DNA of 64,000 nt from Lachnospiraceae bacterium P6B14 (GTDB lineage: Bacteria; Bacillota; Clostridia; Lachnospirales; Lachnospiraceae), in the NCBI GenBank assembly GCA_000687695.1, contig JHWZ01000004.1:1-64000 (forward strand). Reading direction: 5' to 3'. Below the pieces are notes generated by a model. The model did not search any database and was not told where the DNA came from. It saw only the letters and a program-made list of their open reading frames with translations. Below are positions 17,996 through 26,897 of the stretch, piece after piece. The number at the start of each line of letters is the position of its first letter. The stretch's first letter is position 1. The position numbers and the translations under genes are program-made.

Positions 17996-19471
17996 TTACT
18001 CCAGATACTGTAACGGTATTCTCACATTAAAGGTCGTTCCCTGCTGTTCAACCGAATGAACCTTAATCGAACCATGATGTAAAAGTATAGCACTTCTTGT
18101 TATCGCGAGGCCCAGCCCTGAACCTCCGGTCTCTCTGGCTCTCGCCTTATCAACTCTGTAAAATCTCTCAAAAATATGATCCTGCAGTTCCTCAGGTATA
18201 CCCTCTCCCGAGTCGGAAACCTTCAGATAAAAGAACTTATGATCAGCATTAAGACTAACCCTTACCCAACCATCATCGTAGTTGTATTTTATTGCATTTT
18301 CAATAAGGTTTCTGAATGCCATACCCAGCTTGACTTCGTCGATCTGAGCCTCCACAGGTCTTACACTTTCATAAATAATATCGATATTTCTTTTGTCAGC
18401 TAACGGTTGCAGCTGCTTCAAAAGTGTCTCAATATACTCATTTACATTTACCTCTGTTATATTAACTTGAGTTGCTGCGGTTCGGTCCATTTTTACGAGA
18501 GAAAGCAGGTCATTTATGATCTCGTTCATACGATCCAGCTCTGTTCCGATATCCTCCATAAACTCCTGATAAAGTTCTACAGGCAGCCCCTCCTGGCCCT
18601 GCAGCGACTCCGACAGAACCTTCATGGATGTGATAGGCGTCTTCAACTCGTGCGACACGTTTGACACGAACTCCTGACGCGCATCCTCTAAGTTCTGGAG
18701 ATCGGAAAGCATGTGGTTGAACTCGTCGGAAAGCCTCTCAACCTCGTCATATCCGTGTATGAGCATCTGCTGTGAAAAATCACCCTCGGATATTTTTCTG
18801 ACCTGACCGGTCATCTCTTCTACAGGACGAACAACCTTCGATGAGTATAGAGCAGCCACGATAAGAACGATAACACCCAGGCAAAGAAGCATCGTAAACA
18901 GGATGGTCCTGATACTCTCGTACATCTTTACGACCTCTCCCAGTGAGAAGTTCATAACGACCGCACCACCGACGGACGACTGATCCGCCTGATACACGGG
19001 AAGAACAATAAGAATATTGTTGGACTGCACCTGGGTCACATTTGATATCCTGCCCTTGATGACAGGCGCGACCTCAGGGATAAGCAAAGTCTTTCCTTCT
19101 TCAAATCCATAGGTATCACGAAGCACTTTAAGACCACTGTCGACGATCATGACCCTTCCATCATAGATATCCGACACCTGCGTTAATTCCGAATCAACCT
19201 CCTGGGTTACATCATTTGTGAAAAATGCAGAGGACGTGACCAGATTACAGATAACAGCACCACGCGTCTGAATCTTTGTGGTCTGCTGCTCTATGGCACG
19301 TGAACGATAAGAATTTAAAATGATCAACGAAAACAGAACCAAAGGCAAAACACCGATGAAAATAAGAACCATCAGACTTTGGAAACGTAGACTCTTAAAC
19401 TTTCTTAATAGTTTTTTAGCCTTTGAAATAATAACCAACACCCCACTTGGTATGAATATATTTTGGCTCAC
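17996..19471 (-). CDS. Sensor histidine kinase (WalK/PhoR-like)
   Basis: The 491-aa reading starts at GTG 19471 inside the upstream regulator gene; a GTG at 19441 is an alternative and the true start is uncertain. Two TM helices (about 33-52 and 190-210) flank an extracellular sensor region. A HAMP domain follows (VVRPVEEMTGQVRKISEGDF), then HisKA with SHELKTP, and HATPase_c with N-box NLIENAIKYN, DSGEGIP and GGSGLGLAI. It pairs with the overlapping OmpR-type regulator. Cell-envelope stress or growth control is plausible by family but not shown. Confidence 0.92.
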   Translation of the reverse strand: MSQNIFIPSGVLVIISKAKKLLRKFKSLRFQSLMVLIFIGVLPLVLFSLIILNSYRSRAIEQQTTKIQTRGAVICNLVTSSAFFTNDVTQEVDSELTQVSDIYDGRVMIVDSGLKVLRDTYGFEEGKTLLIPEVAPVIKGRISNVTQVQSNNILIVLPVYQADQSSVGGAVVMNFSLGEVVKMYESIRTILFTMLLCLGVIVLIVAALYSSKVVRPVEEMTGQVRKISEGDFSQQMLIHGYDEVERLSDEFNHMLSDLQNLEDARQEFVSNVSHELKTPITSMKVLSESLQGQEGLPVELYQEFMEDIGTELDRMNEIINDLLSLVKMDRTAATQVNITEVNVNEYIETLLKQLQPLADKRNIDIIYESVRPVEAQIDEVKLGMAFRNLIENAIKYNYDDGWVRVSLNADHKFFYLKVSDSGEGIPEELQDHIFERFYRVDKARARETGGSGLGLAITRSAILLHHGSIKVHSVEQQGTTFNVRIPLQYLE

Positions 19472-20114
19472 TTGGCAGTGCTTCGATCTTTTCTCTCAGA
19501 CGACGAATATGCACGTCCACTGTACGCACATCACCCGGATAGCTTTTGCCCCAGATCTCATCGAGAAGCTTTTCTCTGGAGTAAACCTTTCCGCTATGCG
19601 TCATCAAAAGCTCGAGCAGATCGAACTCCTTCGCTGTGAGATTGATCTCCGTATTATTAATAAACACCTGCCTGCCTTCAATATCCACTTTCAGTCCGTC
19701 AAAATCGGTAACAACTTCCTTCGGAGCAACATCGCCGGAGGAATCCTTTTTACCGCTTCTTCTGATGATAGCCTTGATACGAGCCTTCACCTCAAGTATA
19801 TTAAATGGTTTGGTTATATAATCATCTGCACCGTACTCGAGACCGAGTATTTTGTCCATATCATCGCCTTTGGCTGTAAGCATGATGATCGGCACATCGG
19901 AAAACTCACGGATCTGCTGACATACCTCAAATCCCGACATCTTCGGAAGCATAACATCCAAAAGAATAACATCAAAGCTGTTCTGACGAACTGCCTCTAC
20001 TGCCTCCTCGCCGTCATATGCGGCTTCTACTTCCATACCATCCTGCTCCAAAGAGAACCTGATCCCCTTTACGATCAGCTTCTCGTCATCTACAACCAAA
20101 ACGCGCTTAGCCAT
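19416..20114 (-). CDS. OmpR/PhoB-family response regulator
   Basis: The 232-aa protein has a receiver (1-120: VVDDEKLI, phospho-acceptor in VILLDVMLP, MLTAKG, ITKPF) and a C-terminal winged helix (about 135-232: LTAKEFDLLELLMTHSGKV, TVDVHIRRLREKIE, KWGVGYYF). It overlaps the kinase gene by about 55 bases. The likely DNA targets are direct repeats near promoters, as in the family; none was identified here. Confidence 0.95.
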   Translation of the reverse strand: MAKRVLVVDDEKLIVKGIRFSLEQDGMEVEAAYDGEEAVEAVRQNSFDVILLDVMLPKMSGFEVCQQIREFSDVPIIMLTAKGDDMDKILGLEYGADDYITKPFNILEVKARIKAIIRRSGKKDSSGDVAPKEVVTDFDGLKVDIEGRQVFINNTEINLTAKEFDLLELLMTHSGKVYSREKLLDEIWGKSYPGDVRTVDVHIRRLREKIEALPSEPKYIHTKWGVGYYFKG

Positions 20115-20139
20115 TAATCTAATCCTCCAAGTACTGAAC

Positions 20140-20745
20140 TCACACCCGAATGTAATCCTTTATCCTGTTAAAAATACCTTCTTTAATTCCTGTAATCTGC
20201 ATCAAATCTTCGATACGGGCGAATCTCCCGTGCTCGCTCCGATACGAAACTATAGCCGCAGCCTTCGCGTCTCCTATACCCGGGATCTGCTTAAGCTCCT
20301 CAGCTCCTGCGGTATTGATATCCACAACCCCCGATGTGTCCTGCCCGGTATCAGTTCCGGTAACAGAGCCTTCCGTAGCTTTTCCTTTCTCCGGTATCAC
20401 CACCTGAGAACCGTCACTTACCTGTGCTGCCAGATTCACAGACGTTTTATCTGCTTTTTTTGAAAAGCCTCCGGCGATATCCACGACCTCAACTACTCTC
20501 GGGTCGTGATCAAAGGTATATACCCCGGGTTTCTTTACCTCTCCGCAGATATATACATATACAGAAGCGCCTGTTACACTAACCTCTACGCTGCCGGTAG
20601 TTACCGAAGATGCTCCTGCGATAAACTCTGTTTCAGCTGATGCACCTGCACCATCTCTTCCGGGTCCCATGACCAGATATGCGATGCCGCACAAAAACAC
20701 AGCTGCGATACCCATCACAAGCTGTATCTTTTTCTTTTTTTCCAT
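20140..20745 (-). CDS. comEA: ComEA-type competence DNA-binding protein
   Basis: ComEA binds incoming double-stranded DNA at the membrane and passes it to ComEC. The start at 20745 follows GGGAGG. The 201-aa product has an N-terminal membrane anchor (about 7-27), an SLBB domain (about 62-120: VYICGEVKKPGVYTF) and a C-terminal pair of helix-hairpin-helix motifs (about 140-201: INTAGAEELKQIPGIGDAKA and IEDLMQITGIKEGIF). It lies 25 bases from the regulator gene, upstream of it on the same strand. Confidence 0.95.
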   Translation of the reverse strand: MEKKKKIQLVMGIAAVFLCGIAYLVMGPGRDGAGASAETEFIAGASSVTTGSVEVSVTGASVYVYICGEVKKPGVYTFDHDPRVVEVVDIAGGFSKKADKTSVNLAAQVSDGSQVVIPEKGKATEGSVTGTDTGQDTSGVVDINTAGAEELKQIPGIGDAKAAAIVSYRSEHGRFARIEDLMQITGIKEGIFNRIKDYIRV

Positions 20746-20826
20746 TCTTCCTCCCTTCTTTCCGGAGGAAGATGCATATATGTACAATAATATTATACAA
20801 CAGTTTTAAGATTTTACAACAGATTT

Positions 20827-22005
20827 TTACAAAACTTTTAAATCCAATATATCGAACATCTCGTCAATATCGCTCTTTTCGATAACAAGAGGCGGAACAA
20901 AACGGATGACATTTGTGCCTGCTGCCATCAGTACCAAACCTGCATCGAGAGCCTTGTTTACATAGTCAGCGACCGGCTCTTTGAGCTCCAGTCCCCTCAT
21001 CAGGCCAAGTCCCCTGGTCGATGCACATACATCATGCTTGCTAACCAGCTCCTCGAGCTTTGAGCCCAGGTACTCGCCCATCTGCGCCGCATGCTCTACG
21101 AGATTCTGCTTTTTGAACTGATCTATCGTAGCGTTTACGGCAGCCATTGACAACGGATTCCCGCCGAATGTTGTTCCGTGATCACCGGGAACCATACAGT
21201 CTGCTACCTTAGTCGGTGCAGCGAAGCATCCAACCGTAATACCGGCTCCGATTCCCTTCGCCATGGTCATGATGTCAGGACGGATTCCGTAATGCTCGAA
21301 TGCAAACATTTTTCCACTACGTCCCATACCACACTGAACCTCATCGCAGATCATGATGATATCGTTATCATCGCAGATTTTTCTGATGCCCTGTATGAAC
21401 TCAGGTTCAGCAGGATAGATACCGCCCTCACCCTGCAGTGCCTCAACTATGATAGCGTAGGTGTTGTCGGTGACAAGAGCCTTTACCGAGTCAAGGTCGT
21501 TATATGTGGCAAAGCTGACACCTGAAAGCATCGGCTCATACGGTTCGCGGTATTTTTTTGTACCGGTTACGGAAAGCGCTCCCATACTTCTTCCGTGGAA
21601 CGCCTTTTCAAATGACACGATGTCATGACGATGCTCGTGACCGTTTACAATAGCGTATTTTCTTGCGAGCTTAAGCGCTCCCTCATTCGCCTCGGAACCG
21701 GAGTTCGAAAAGAACACCTTGTCCATGCCGGTGATCTCGCAGACATTTTTAGCTGCTTCACCGAGAGGCTCGGAATAAAAATAGTTAGAAAAATGCATGC
21801 CCTTATCGATCTGGGCTTTCAGTGCTTCCTTGTAGGGATCACAGCTGTATCCGAGCGCACATACGGCGATACCGCCACCGAAGTCGAGGTAGCGTTTGCC
21901 GTCAGTGTCGTAAAGGCATACTCCTTCGCCGTGATCGAAGATTATCTTATGACGCACGTAGGTGTTTATCATGTGCGAGTCGTATTCGTTTATCTTTTCT
22001 ATCAT
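20827..22005 (-). CDS. argD: Acetylornithine aminotransferase
   Basis: This PLP enzyme converts N-acetylglutamate semialdehyde to N-acetylornithine. I start at 22005 (MIEKINEYD) because GGAGG lies 6 bases upstream; ATG 22017 contains that ribosome site. The 392-aa protein shows GGGIAVCALGY, SGSEANEGALKLARKY, ALQGEGGI, DEVQCGMGRSG and the PLP-lysine region MAKGIGAGITVG, with the phosphate-binding HGTTFGGNP. It is the last gene of the minus-strand argG-argJ-argB-argD run. Confidence 0.96.
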   Translation of the reverse strand: MIEKINEYDSHMINTYVRHKIIFDHGEGVCLYDTDGKRYLDFGGGIAVCALGYSCDPYKEALKAQIDKGMHFSNYFYSEPLGEAAKNVCEITGMDKVFFSNSGSEANEGALKLARKYAIVNGHEHRHDIVSFEKAFHGRSMGALSVTGTKKYREPYEPMLSGVSFATYNDLDSVKALVTDNTYAIIVEALQGEGGIYPAEPEFIQGIRKICDDNDIIMICDEVQCGMGRSGKMFAFEHYGIRPDIMTMAKGIGAGITVGCFAAPTKVADCMVPGDHGTTFGGNPLSMAAVNATIDQFKKQNLVEHAAQMGEYLGSKLEELVSKHDVCASTRGLGLMRGLELKEPVADYVNKALDAGLVLMAAGTNVIRFVPPLVIEKSDIDEMFDILDLKVL

Positions 22006-22072
22006 AACAGCCTCCATTCGTTTACTTAGACACGATCAGGCTTTTGTTGCGCGTCGATATGCCTGATGATAA

Positions 22073-22978
22073 TTATTCGTTCTCATGAGGATAAAGGTTG
22101 ACCTTATTATCTATGATAGCGGTACCGATACCCTTGCGAGTGAAGAACTCGAGCAATAAACAGTGCTCTCGTCGTCCGTCAAGGATATGCACTCTGTTGA
22201 CTCCCTGCTCGACAGCTTCAACGCAGTTTTTGATCTTGGGAATCATGCCTCCTCCGATAGTACCGTCCTTGATGAGCTGCTTTGCCTCATCGAGGGAAAG
22301 AACTGAGATCAGCGTTGACGGATCATCAGGATCCTTGCACACGCCCTCTATATCAGTCATGTAGGCGAGCTTTTCAGCGTGCATAGCCTTTGCCACCGCT
22401 GATGCGGCCTCGTCCGCATTTATATTTATCGCATGATAGTGCTCATTCAAACCTACCGGCGCGATGATCGGGACGAAGTCATTATCGATCAGCGTATCGA
22501 TGATCTCGGTATTCACTGATACCACGTCTCCCACATATCCGATATCCTTGCCGTTCGGCATCTTTTTCTTGCAAAGAAGCATCGCACCATCCTTACCACT
22601 CACACCGGCTGCGCGCACACCCTGCTTCTCCATCTCCTGCACGAGAAACTTGTTCACTTTATTCAGGACCATCTCAGCGACTTCCATGGTTTCTTTATCG
22701 GTCACTCGCAATCCGTCGACGAACTCGCTCTCCTTGCCCATGTAGCCGAGCCATTTGTTGATTTCCTTGCCGCCACCGTGTACGATGATCGGATGCATCC
22801 CGACGAGTTTCAAAAGTGCTACGTCCTGGATCACACTCCTTTGCAGCTTTGGATCCACCATCGCCGATCCGCCGTACTTAACAACAACCTTTTTTCCGCT
22901 GAAATCACGAATATACGGAAGCGCCTCGATCAGAGTCTCGGCCTTTCCTGTTATCTCATCAATCACATTACTCATCAT
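22073..22978 (-). CDS. argB: Acetylglutamate kinase
   Basis: ArgB phosphorylates N-acetylglutamate, often the feedback-regulated step. The 301-aa amino acid kinase has [18 protein letters not shown], the long N-terminal helix (about 1-25) typical of arginine-inhibited hexameric enzymes, [12 protein letters not shown] and [10 protein letters not shown]. Start is ATG 22978 or the adjacent ATG 22975. It lies 47 bases after argJ and 67 bases before argD. Arginine inhibition is inferred from the N-terminal helix. Confidence 0.96.
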   Translation of the reverse strand: MMSNVIDEITGKAETLIEALPYIRDFSGKKVVVKYGGSAMVDPKLQRSVIQDVALLKLVGMHPIIVHGGGKEINKWLGYMGKESEFVDGLRVTDKETMEVAEMVLNKVNKFLVQEMEKQGVRAAGVSGKDGAMLLCKKKMPNGKDIGYVGDVVSVNTEIIDTLIDNDFVPIIAPVGLNEHYHAININADEAASAVAKAMHAEKLAYMTDIEGVCKDPDDPSTLISVLSLDEAKQLIKDGTIGGGMIPKIKNCVEAVEQGVNRVHILDGRREHCLLLEFFTRKGIGTAIIDNKVNLYPHENE

Positions 22979-23025
22979 CTTTCTCCATTCTTATACTTCT
23001 ATGTTCGAGCATCCCGACGCATCTA

Positions 23026-24279
23026 CTAGCTCCTGTAATCGCCATTTATATTGACGTAATCATGCGTAAGATCACAGCCCCACGCCGTCGCGCCCTCGCG
23101 TCCCTGCTTCAGCTCACATAAAAATGTCACGACAGGCTGTTTCATCCACTCTGTAGCCTTCTCCTCGTCGATTTTCATCACGACACCGTCCTGAACGATC
23201 AGCATCATGTCATCCTCATGTAAAAATGTCACGTCCACGACATCCGGGTCGAAATCAACTCCGGCATAACCGAGAGCATCGAGTATTCGTCCGCTGTTCG
23301 CATCCGCGCCGTATACCATTGCCTTTACAAGGTTAGATGCCGTTACCGATCTCGCGAGCTTTCTCGCATCCTCGTGAGTCTTTGCTCCGGTCACGATAAC
23401 CTCGAGCATGCGTGTTGCGCCCTCGCCGTCTGAGGCCATTTTTTTAGCTAGCGTTATACAAACATATCGCAGAGCCTCACGGAAAAGCTCGTACTCCTTT
23501 GTATCTCTTTCGATCTTTACACCGGATTTTCCGTTAGCCATCACGATATAAGTATCATTTGTAGAAGTATCTCTGTCGACCGAGATCATGTTAAAGCTGT
23601 CGTCGACAGACTCCTTTACGAGTTCCTGCAAAACATACTGATCGATCATAGCATCAGTAGTAGTCACAGAAAGCATCGTAGCCATATCAGGGTGGATCAT
23701 GCCCGACCCTTTAGTCATGCCACCGACAGTAACAGTCTTTCCGTCGATAGTGAAGGTGCAGGCAGCTTCCTTCTGAACGGTATCCGTGGTCATGATCGCC
23801 ATGGCTGCCTTAAACGCATTCTCACGGCTGTCATTCAGCCTCTCCTTCAGCTTTTTCACACCCTCGTATATAGGCTCCTCGCTTAGCTGATAGCCGATAA
23901 CGCCTGTCGAGCAGGTGAGCACCTCGTCAGGTTTTACACCGAGCTCTCTGGCCATCTCAGCAGCCATAAACAGGTTGGTCTCTTTACCTCTAAGCCCCGT
24001 CCCCGCATTCGCAATACCGGTATTCAGTACCACAGCATGAACCGGATTACCATTTTTAAGAATCTCGCGGTCATACAGAACCGGTGCCGCCGCAAACACA
24101 TTCTGCGTAAAAGTCGCACCTAAAGTACAAGGGTATTCGCTGTAAACAAGCGCCATATCCTCTCTGCCCTTATACTTAATCCCGGCCGCAACTGATGATG
24201 CTTGGAACCCCTTTGCCGCGGTCACCCCACCATCAATCGGTTCGATGTTTTCAAAAACCTCTAAACCCTGCTCTACCAT
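23026..24279 (-). CDS. argJ: Bifunctional ornithine acetyltransferase / N-acetylglutamate synthase
   Basis: ArgJ recycles the acetyl group from acetylornithine to glutamate, and bifunctional forms also use acetyl-CoA. The start at 24279 (MVEQGLEVF) lies 10 bases after GAGG. The 417-aa precursor self-cleaves before the Thr of its KGSGMIHPDMATML motif (Thr201), giving alpha and beta chains. Other family signs are VLNTGIANAGTG, CSTGVIG and the C-terminal CDLTHDYVNINGDYRS. With argB, argD and argC this gives the cyclic pathway to ornithine. Confidence 0.96.
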   Translation of the reverse strand: MVEQGLEVFENIEPIDGGVTAAKGFQASSVAAGIKYKGREDMALVYSEYPCTLGATFTQNVFAAAPVLYDREILKNGNPVHAVVLNTGIANAGTGLRGKETNLFMAAEMARELGVKPDEVLTCSTGVIGYQLSEEPIYEGVKKLKERLNDSRENAFKAAMAIMTTDTVQKEAACTFTIDGKTVTVGGMTKGSGMIHPDMATMLSVTTTDAMIDQYVLQELVKESVDDSFNMISVDRDTSTNDTYIVMANGKSGVKIERDTKEYELFREALRYVCITLAKKMASDGEGATRMLEVIVTGAKTHEDARKLARSVTASNLVKAMVYGADANSGRILDALGYAGVDFDPDVVDVTFLHEDDMMLIVQDGVVMKIDEEKATEWMKQPVVTFLCELKQGREGATAWGCDLTHDYVNINGDYRS

Positions 24280-24303
24280 AAGCATACTTCCTCTAAGAAT
24301 GTA

Positions 24304-24408
24304 GGGACATGCGTTTCGCACTTCTATCGAAGGGAGTTCACGGTAGCGCAGGACACGCAGTGTCCGTGAGCGCTCCCTGAGATGGAACGTGCGAAAGAAA
24401 GCAGTCCC
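24304..24408. repeat. Nested inverted repeats between argG and argJ
   Basis: From outside in: GGGAC (24304-24308) with GTCCC (24404-24408); TTTCGCAC (24314-24321) with GTGCGAAA (24389-24396); AGGGAG (24331-24336) with CTCCCT (24373-24378); GGACAC (24351-24356) with GTGTCC (24360-24365). The structure fills the whole gap and has no T-run, so it could attenuate or process the argG-argJ transcript. Confidence 0.7.
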
Positions 24409-24411
24409 GGA

Positions 24412-25623
24412 TTATTTCTTGTTGTTCAATTTGAGCGCACGTACTTTTGTAGACAGCCCAAACAGATTGATGAATCCCTCCGCGTCATGATGATCATAAA
24501 GATCACCCGTAGTAAACGAAGCGATATCCTCATCATACAGGCTGTACGGTGAAGTAGTTCCCTGCTTGATGATGTTACCCTTATAAAGCTTGAACTTAAC
24601 CTCTCCGGTCACATACTCCTGAGTCTTGTCGATGAATGCGCATACAGCCTCGCGAAGCGGACTGAACCACTTGCCCTCATATGTGATCTGAGCGAGCTTG
24701 TTACCCATGTTGAGCTTGAGATCAGTAGTCTCGCGGTCGAGGATCAGCTCCTCGAGCTGCTGATGTGCCTCGTAAAGGATGGTTCCACCCGGTGTCTCAT
24801 ACACACCACGGCTCTTCATACCAACCACGCGGTTCTCAACGATATCAACGATTCCGATACCATGCTTTCCACCGAGCTTGTTGAGCTCTCTGATGATATC
24901 AGCAACCTTCATCTTTTTACCGTTAATGGATGTCGGAACACCCTTCTCAAATGTCATCGTAACGGTCTCACCCTCCTCAGGTGCCTTTTCCGGTGACACA
25001 CCGAGTACGAGCAGATGATCGAAGTTCGGCGCATTCGCCGGATCCTCGAGCTCGAGTCCCTCGTGTGAGATATGCCAGATGTTACGATCACGTGAATAGC
25101 TGGAGTCAGCGCTGAACGGCAATGTGATGCCATGCTGACGGCAGTACTCGATTTCTGACTCACGTGAATCCATAGTCCACTTGTCAGATCTCCATGCAGC
25201 GATGATCTTCAGATCCGGAGCCAGAGCCTTGATTCCGAGTTCGAAACGGATCTGGTCATTTCCTTTACCTGTCGCACCGTGGCAGATGGCAGTAGCGCCC
25301 TCTTTACGTGCGATCTCAACGAGACGCTTTGCGATAAGCGGTCTCGCCATGGATGTACCAAGCAGATATTTATTCTCATAGACAGCGTGTGCCTTCACAC
25401 ACGGCATAATAAAGTCCTCGCAAAGCTCATCAACCACGTCCTCGATGTAAAGCTTCGCAGCGCCACAGCTCTTTGCGCGTTCCTCGAGTCCGTCGAGCTC
25501 CTCCTCCTGTCCACAGTCGATGCAGACACAGATGACCTCATAGTCAAAATTCTCCTTCAACCAAGGGATGATCGCAGTAGTATCGAGACCTCCCGAATAT
25601 GCAAGTATTACTTTTTCCTTCAT
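24412..25623 (-). CDS. argG: Argininosuccinate synthase
   Basis: ArgG joins citrulline and aspartate using ATP. The 403-aa protein starts with the PPi-loop LAYSGGLDTTAIIPWL and contains CHGATGKGNDQIRFELG, AAWRSDKWTMDSR and FSADSSYSRDRNIWHISHEG, all type I argininosuccinate synthase signatures. It is the first gene of the minus-strand arginine run and is transcribed away from argC; the 223-bp gap between them carries the argC promoter. argH and argF are not in this window. Confidence 0.97.
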   Translation of the reverse strand: MKEKVILAYSGGLDTTAIIPWLKENFDYEVICVCIDCGQEEELDGLEERAKSCGAAKLYIEDVVDELCEDFIMPCVKAHAVYENKYLLGTSMARPLIAKRLVEIARKEGATAICHGATGKGNDQIRFELGIKALAPDLKIIAAWRSDKWTMDSRESEIEYCRQHGITLPFSADSSYSRDRNIWHISHEGLELEDPANAPNFDHLLVLGVSPEKAPEEGETVTMTFEKGVPTSINGKKMKVADIIRELNKLGGKHGIGIVDIVENRVVGMKSRGVYETPGGTILYEAHQQLEELILDRETTDLKLNMGNKLAQITYEGKWFSPLREAVCAFIDKTQEYVTGEVKFKLYKGNIIKQGTTSPYSLYDEDIASFTTGDLYDHHDAEGFINLFGLSTKVRALKLNNKK

Positions 25624-25735
25624 TATGGCTTCCTCCGATTTCTTATAATAAAGTGTGCACGCATGTACACGCCATATAGTATACCCTTTTAGTTTGATTT
25701 ATGCAAGTAAAAATGTCAAAAAACCTGATTTTCAC

Positions 25736-25764
25736 TTGAATCTGCAGGTCAAATTGTGTATAAT
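25736..25764 (+). promoter_or_regulatory. Predicted argC promoter
   Basis: TTGAAT (25736-25741), 17-bp spacer, TATAAT (25759-25764), about 85 bases before argC. On the other strand of the same gap a TTGACA (around 25713-25718) may belong to argG, but I see no well-spaced -10. No convincing ArgR box could be read by eye. Confidence 0.75.
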
Positions 25765-25846
25765 AGCAGAATAATATCGATAAAAATGACACGGACGCTG
25801 CAGAAACAACGAAAATCCGCAAGTCTGCGATCAGAATGGAGGAATC

Positions 25847-26887
25847 ATGATTAAAGCAGGAATCATAGGAGCGACAGGCTACGCAGGTCAGGAGCTGGTT
25901 CGCCTCCTTTTAAACCATAAAGAAGTAGAGATCACCTGGTACGGCTCCAGATCATACGTGGATCAGAAGTTCGCATCGGTATTCGGCAACTTCACAAAGC
26001 TGGTACCGGACCTCTGCAAGGGAGACGACCTTGACAAGTTGGCTGATGAGGTCGATGTTATCTTCACTGCCACTCCGCAGGGCTATCTCGCAGGGATCCT
26101 CACCGAATCCATCCTCGAAAAATGCAAAGTAGTTGACTTATCCGCAGACTACCGCATAAAGGATGTCGCAAAGTACGAAAAATGGTACGGCATCGAGCAC
26201 AAAAGTCCGAAGCTCGTAGAGGAAGCTGTGTACGGACTGTGCGAGATCAACCGTGATAAAATAAAAAATGCCCGACTCATCGCGAATCCGGGCTGCTATC
26301 CTACCTGCTCCACGCTTTCCATCGCACCGTTAGCAAAGCGCGGCTGGATCGATATGAAAACTGTTATCATTGATGCCAAATCAGGAACCTCCGGCGCCGG
26401 TCGTGGTGCAAAGGTACCAAACCTCTACTGTGAGGTCAATGAAAACATAAAAGCATATGGCGTGGCTACACATCGCCACACACCCGAGATCGAGGATCAG
26501 CTCTCCTACATCAGTGGCGAGAATGTAACGCTTAACTTCACTCCTCACCTTATCCCGATGAACCGCGGAATCCTCATCACCGCCTATGCTAACGTAGTCG
26601 GCACCCACAGTGCCGAGGAGATCAAAAATGCCTACTACGAGGACTATAAGGATGAGTATTTCGTCCGTGTTCTCGATGATGTGACACCGCCTGAAACCAA
26701 ATGGGTCGAGGGAAGCAACTTTGTTGATGTGAACGTCTGCTACGATGAGCGTACCGGACGCGTCATCATGATGGGTGCCATGGATAACATAACAAAGGGT
26801 GCCGCAGGCCAGGCCGTACAGAATATGAACCTGATCTTCGGTTTCGATGAGCAGGAAGGCTTACGCTTGGTACCGATGATCCCGTGA
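25847..26887 (+). CDS. argC: N-acetyl-gamma-glutamyl-phosphate reductase
   Basis: ArgC reduces acetylglutamyl phosphate to the semialdehyde with NADPH. The 346-aa protein has the Rossmann GIIGATGYAGQELVRLL, the catalytic Cys150 in ANPGCYPT, SGTSGAGRG and HRHTPEIEDQL, matching type 1 ArgC. GGAGG is placed before the ATG. It is divergent from the argG run and stands alone; pepD converges on it 11 bases downstream. Confidence 0.97.
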   Translation: MIKAGIIGATGYAGQELVRLLLNHKEVEITWYGSRSYVDQKFASVFGNFTKLVPDLCKGDDLDKLADEVDVIFTATPQGYLAGILTESILEKCKVVDLSADYRIKDVAKYEKWYGIEHKSPKLVEEAVYGLCEINRDKIKNARLIANPGCYPTCSTLSIAPLAKRGWIDMKTVIIDAKSGTSGAGRGAKVPNLYCEVNENIKAYGVATHRHTPEIEDQLSYISGENVTLNFTPHLIPMNRGILITAYANVVGTHSAEEIKNAYYEDYKDEYFVRVLDDVTPPETKWVEGSNFVDVNVCYDERTGRVIMMGAMDNITKGAAGQAVQNMNLIFGFDEQEGLRLVPMIP

Positions 26888-26897
26888 TTTTCCCATT

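Noticed and set aside
25624-25846. ArgR operators between argG and argC
   Set aside because: The gap has A/T-rich partial palindromes such as GTGCACGCATGTACAC, but none fits the paired ARG box well enough to annotate.
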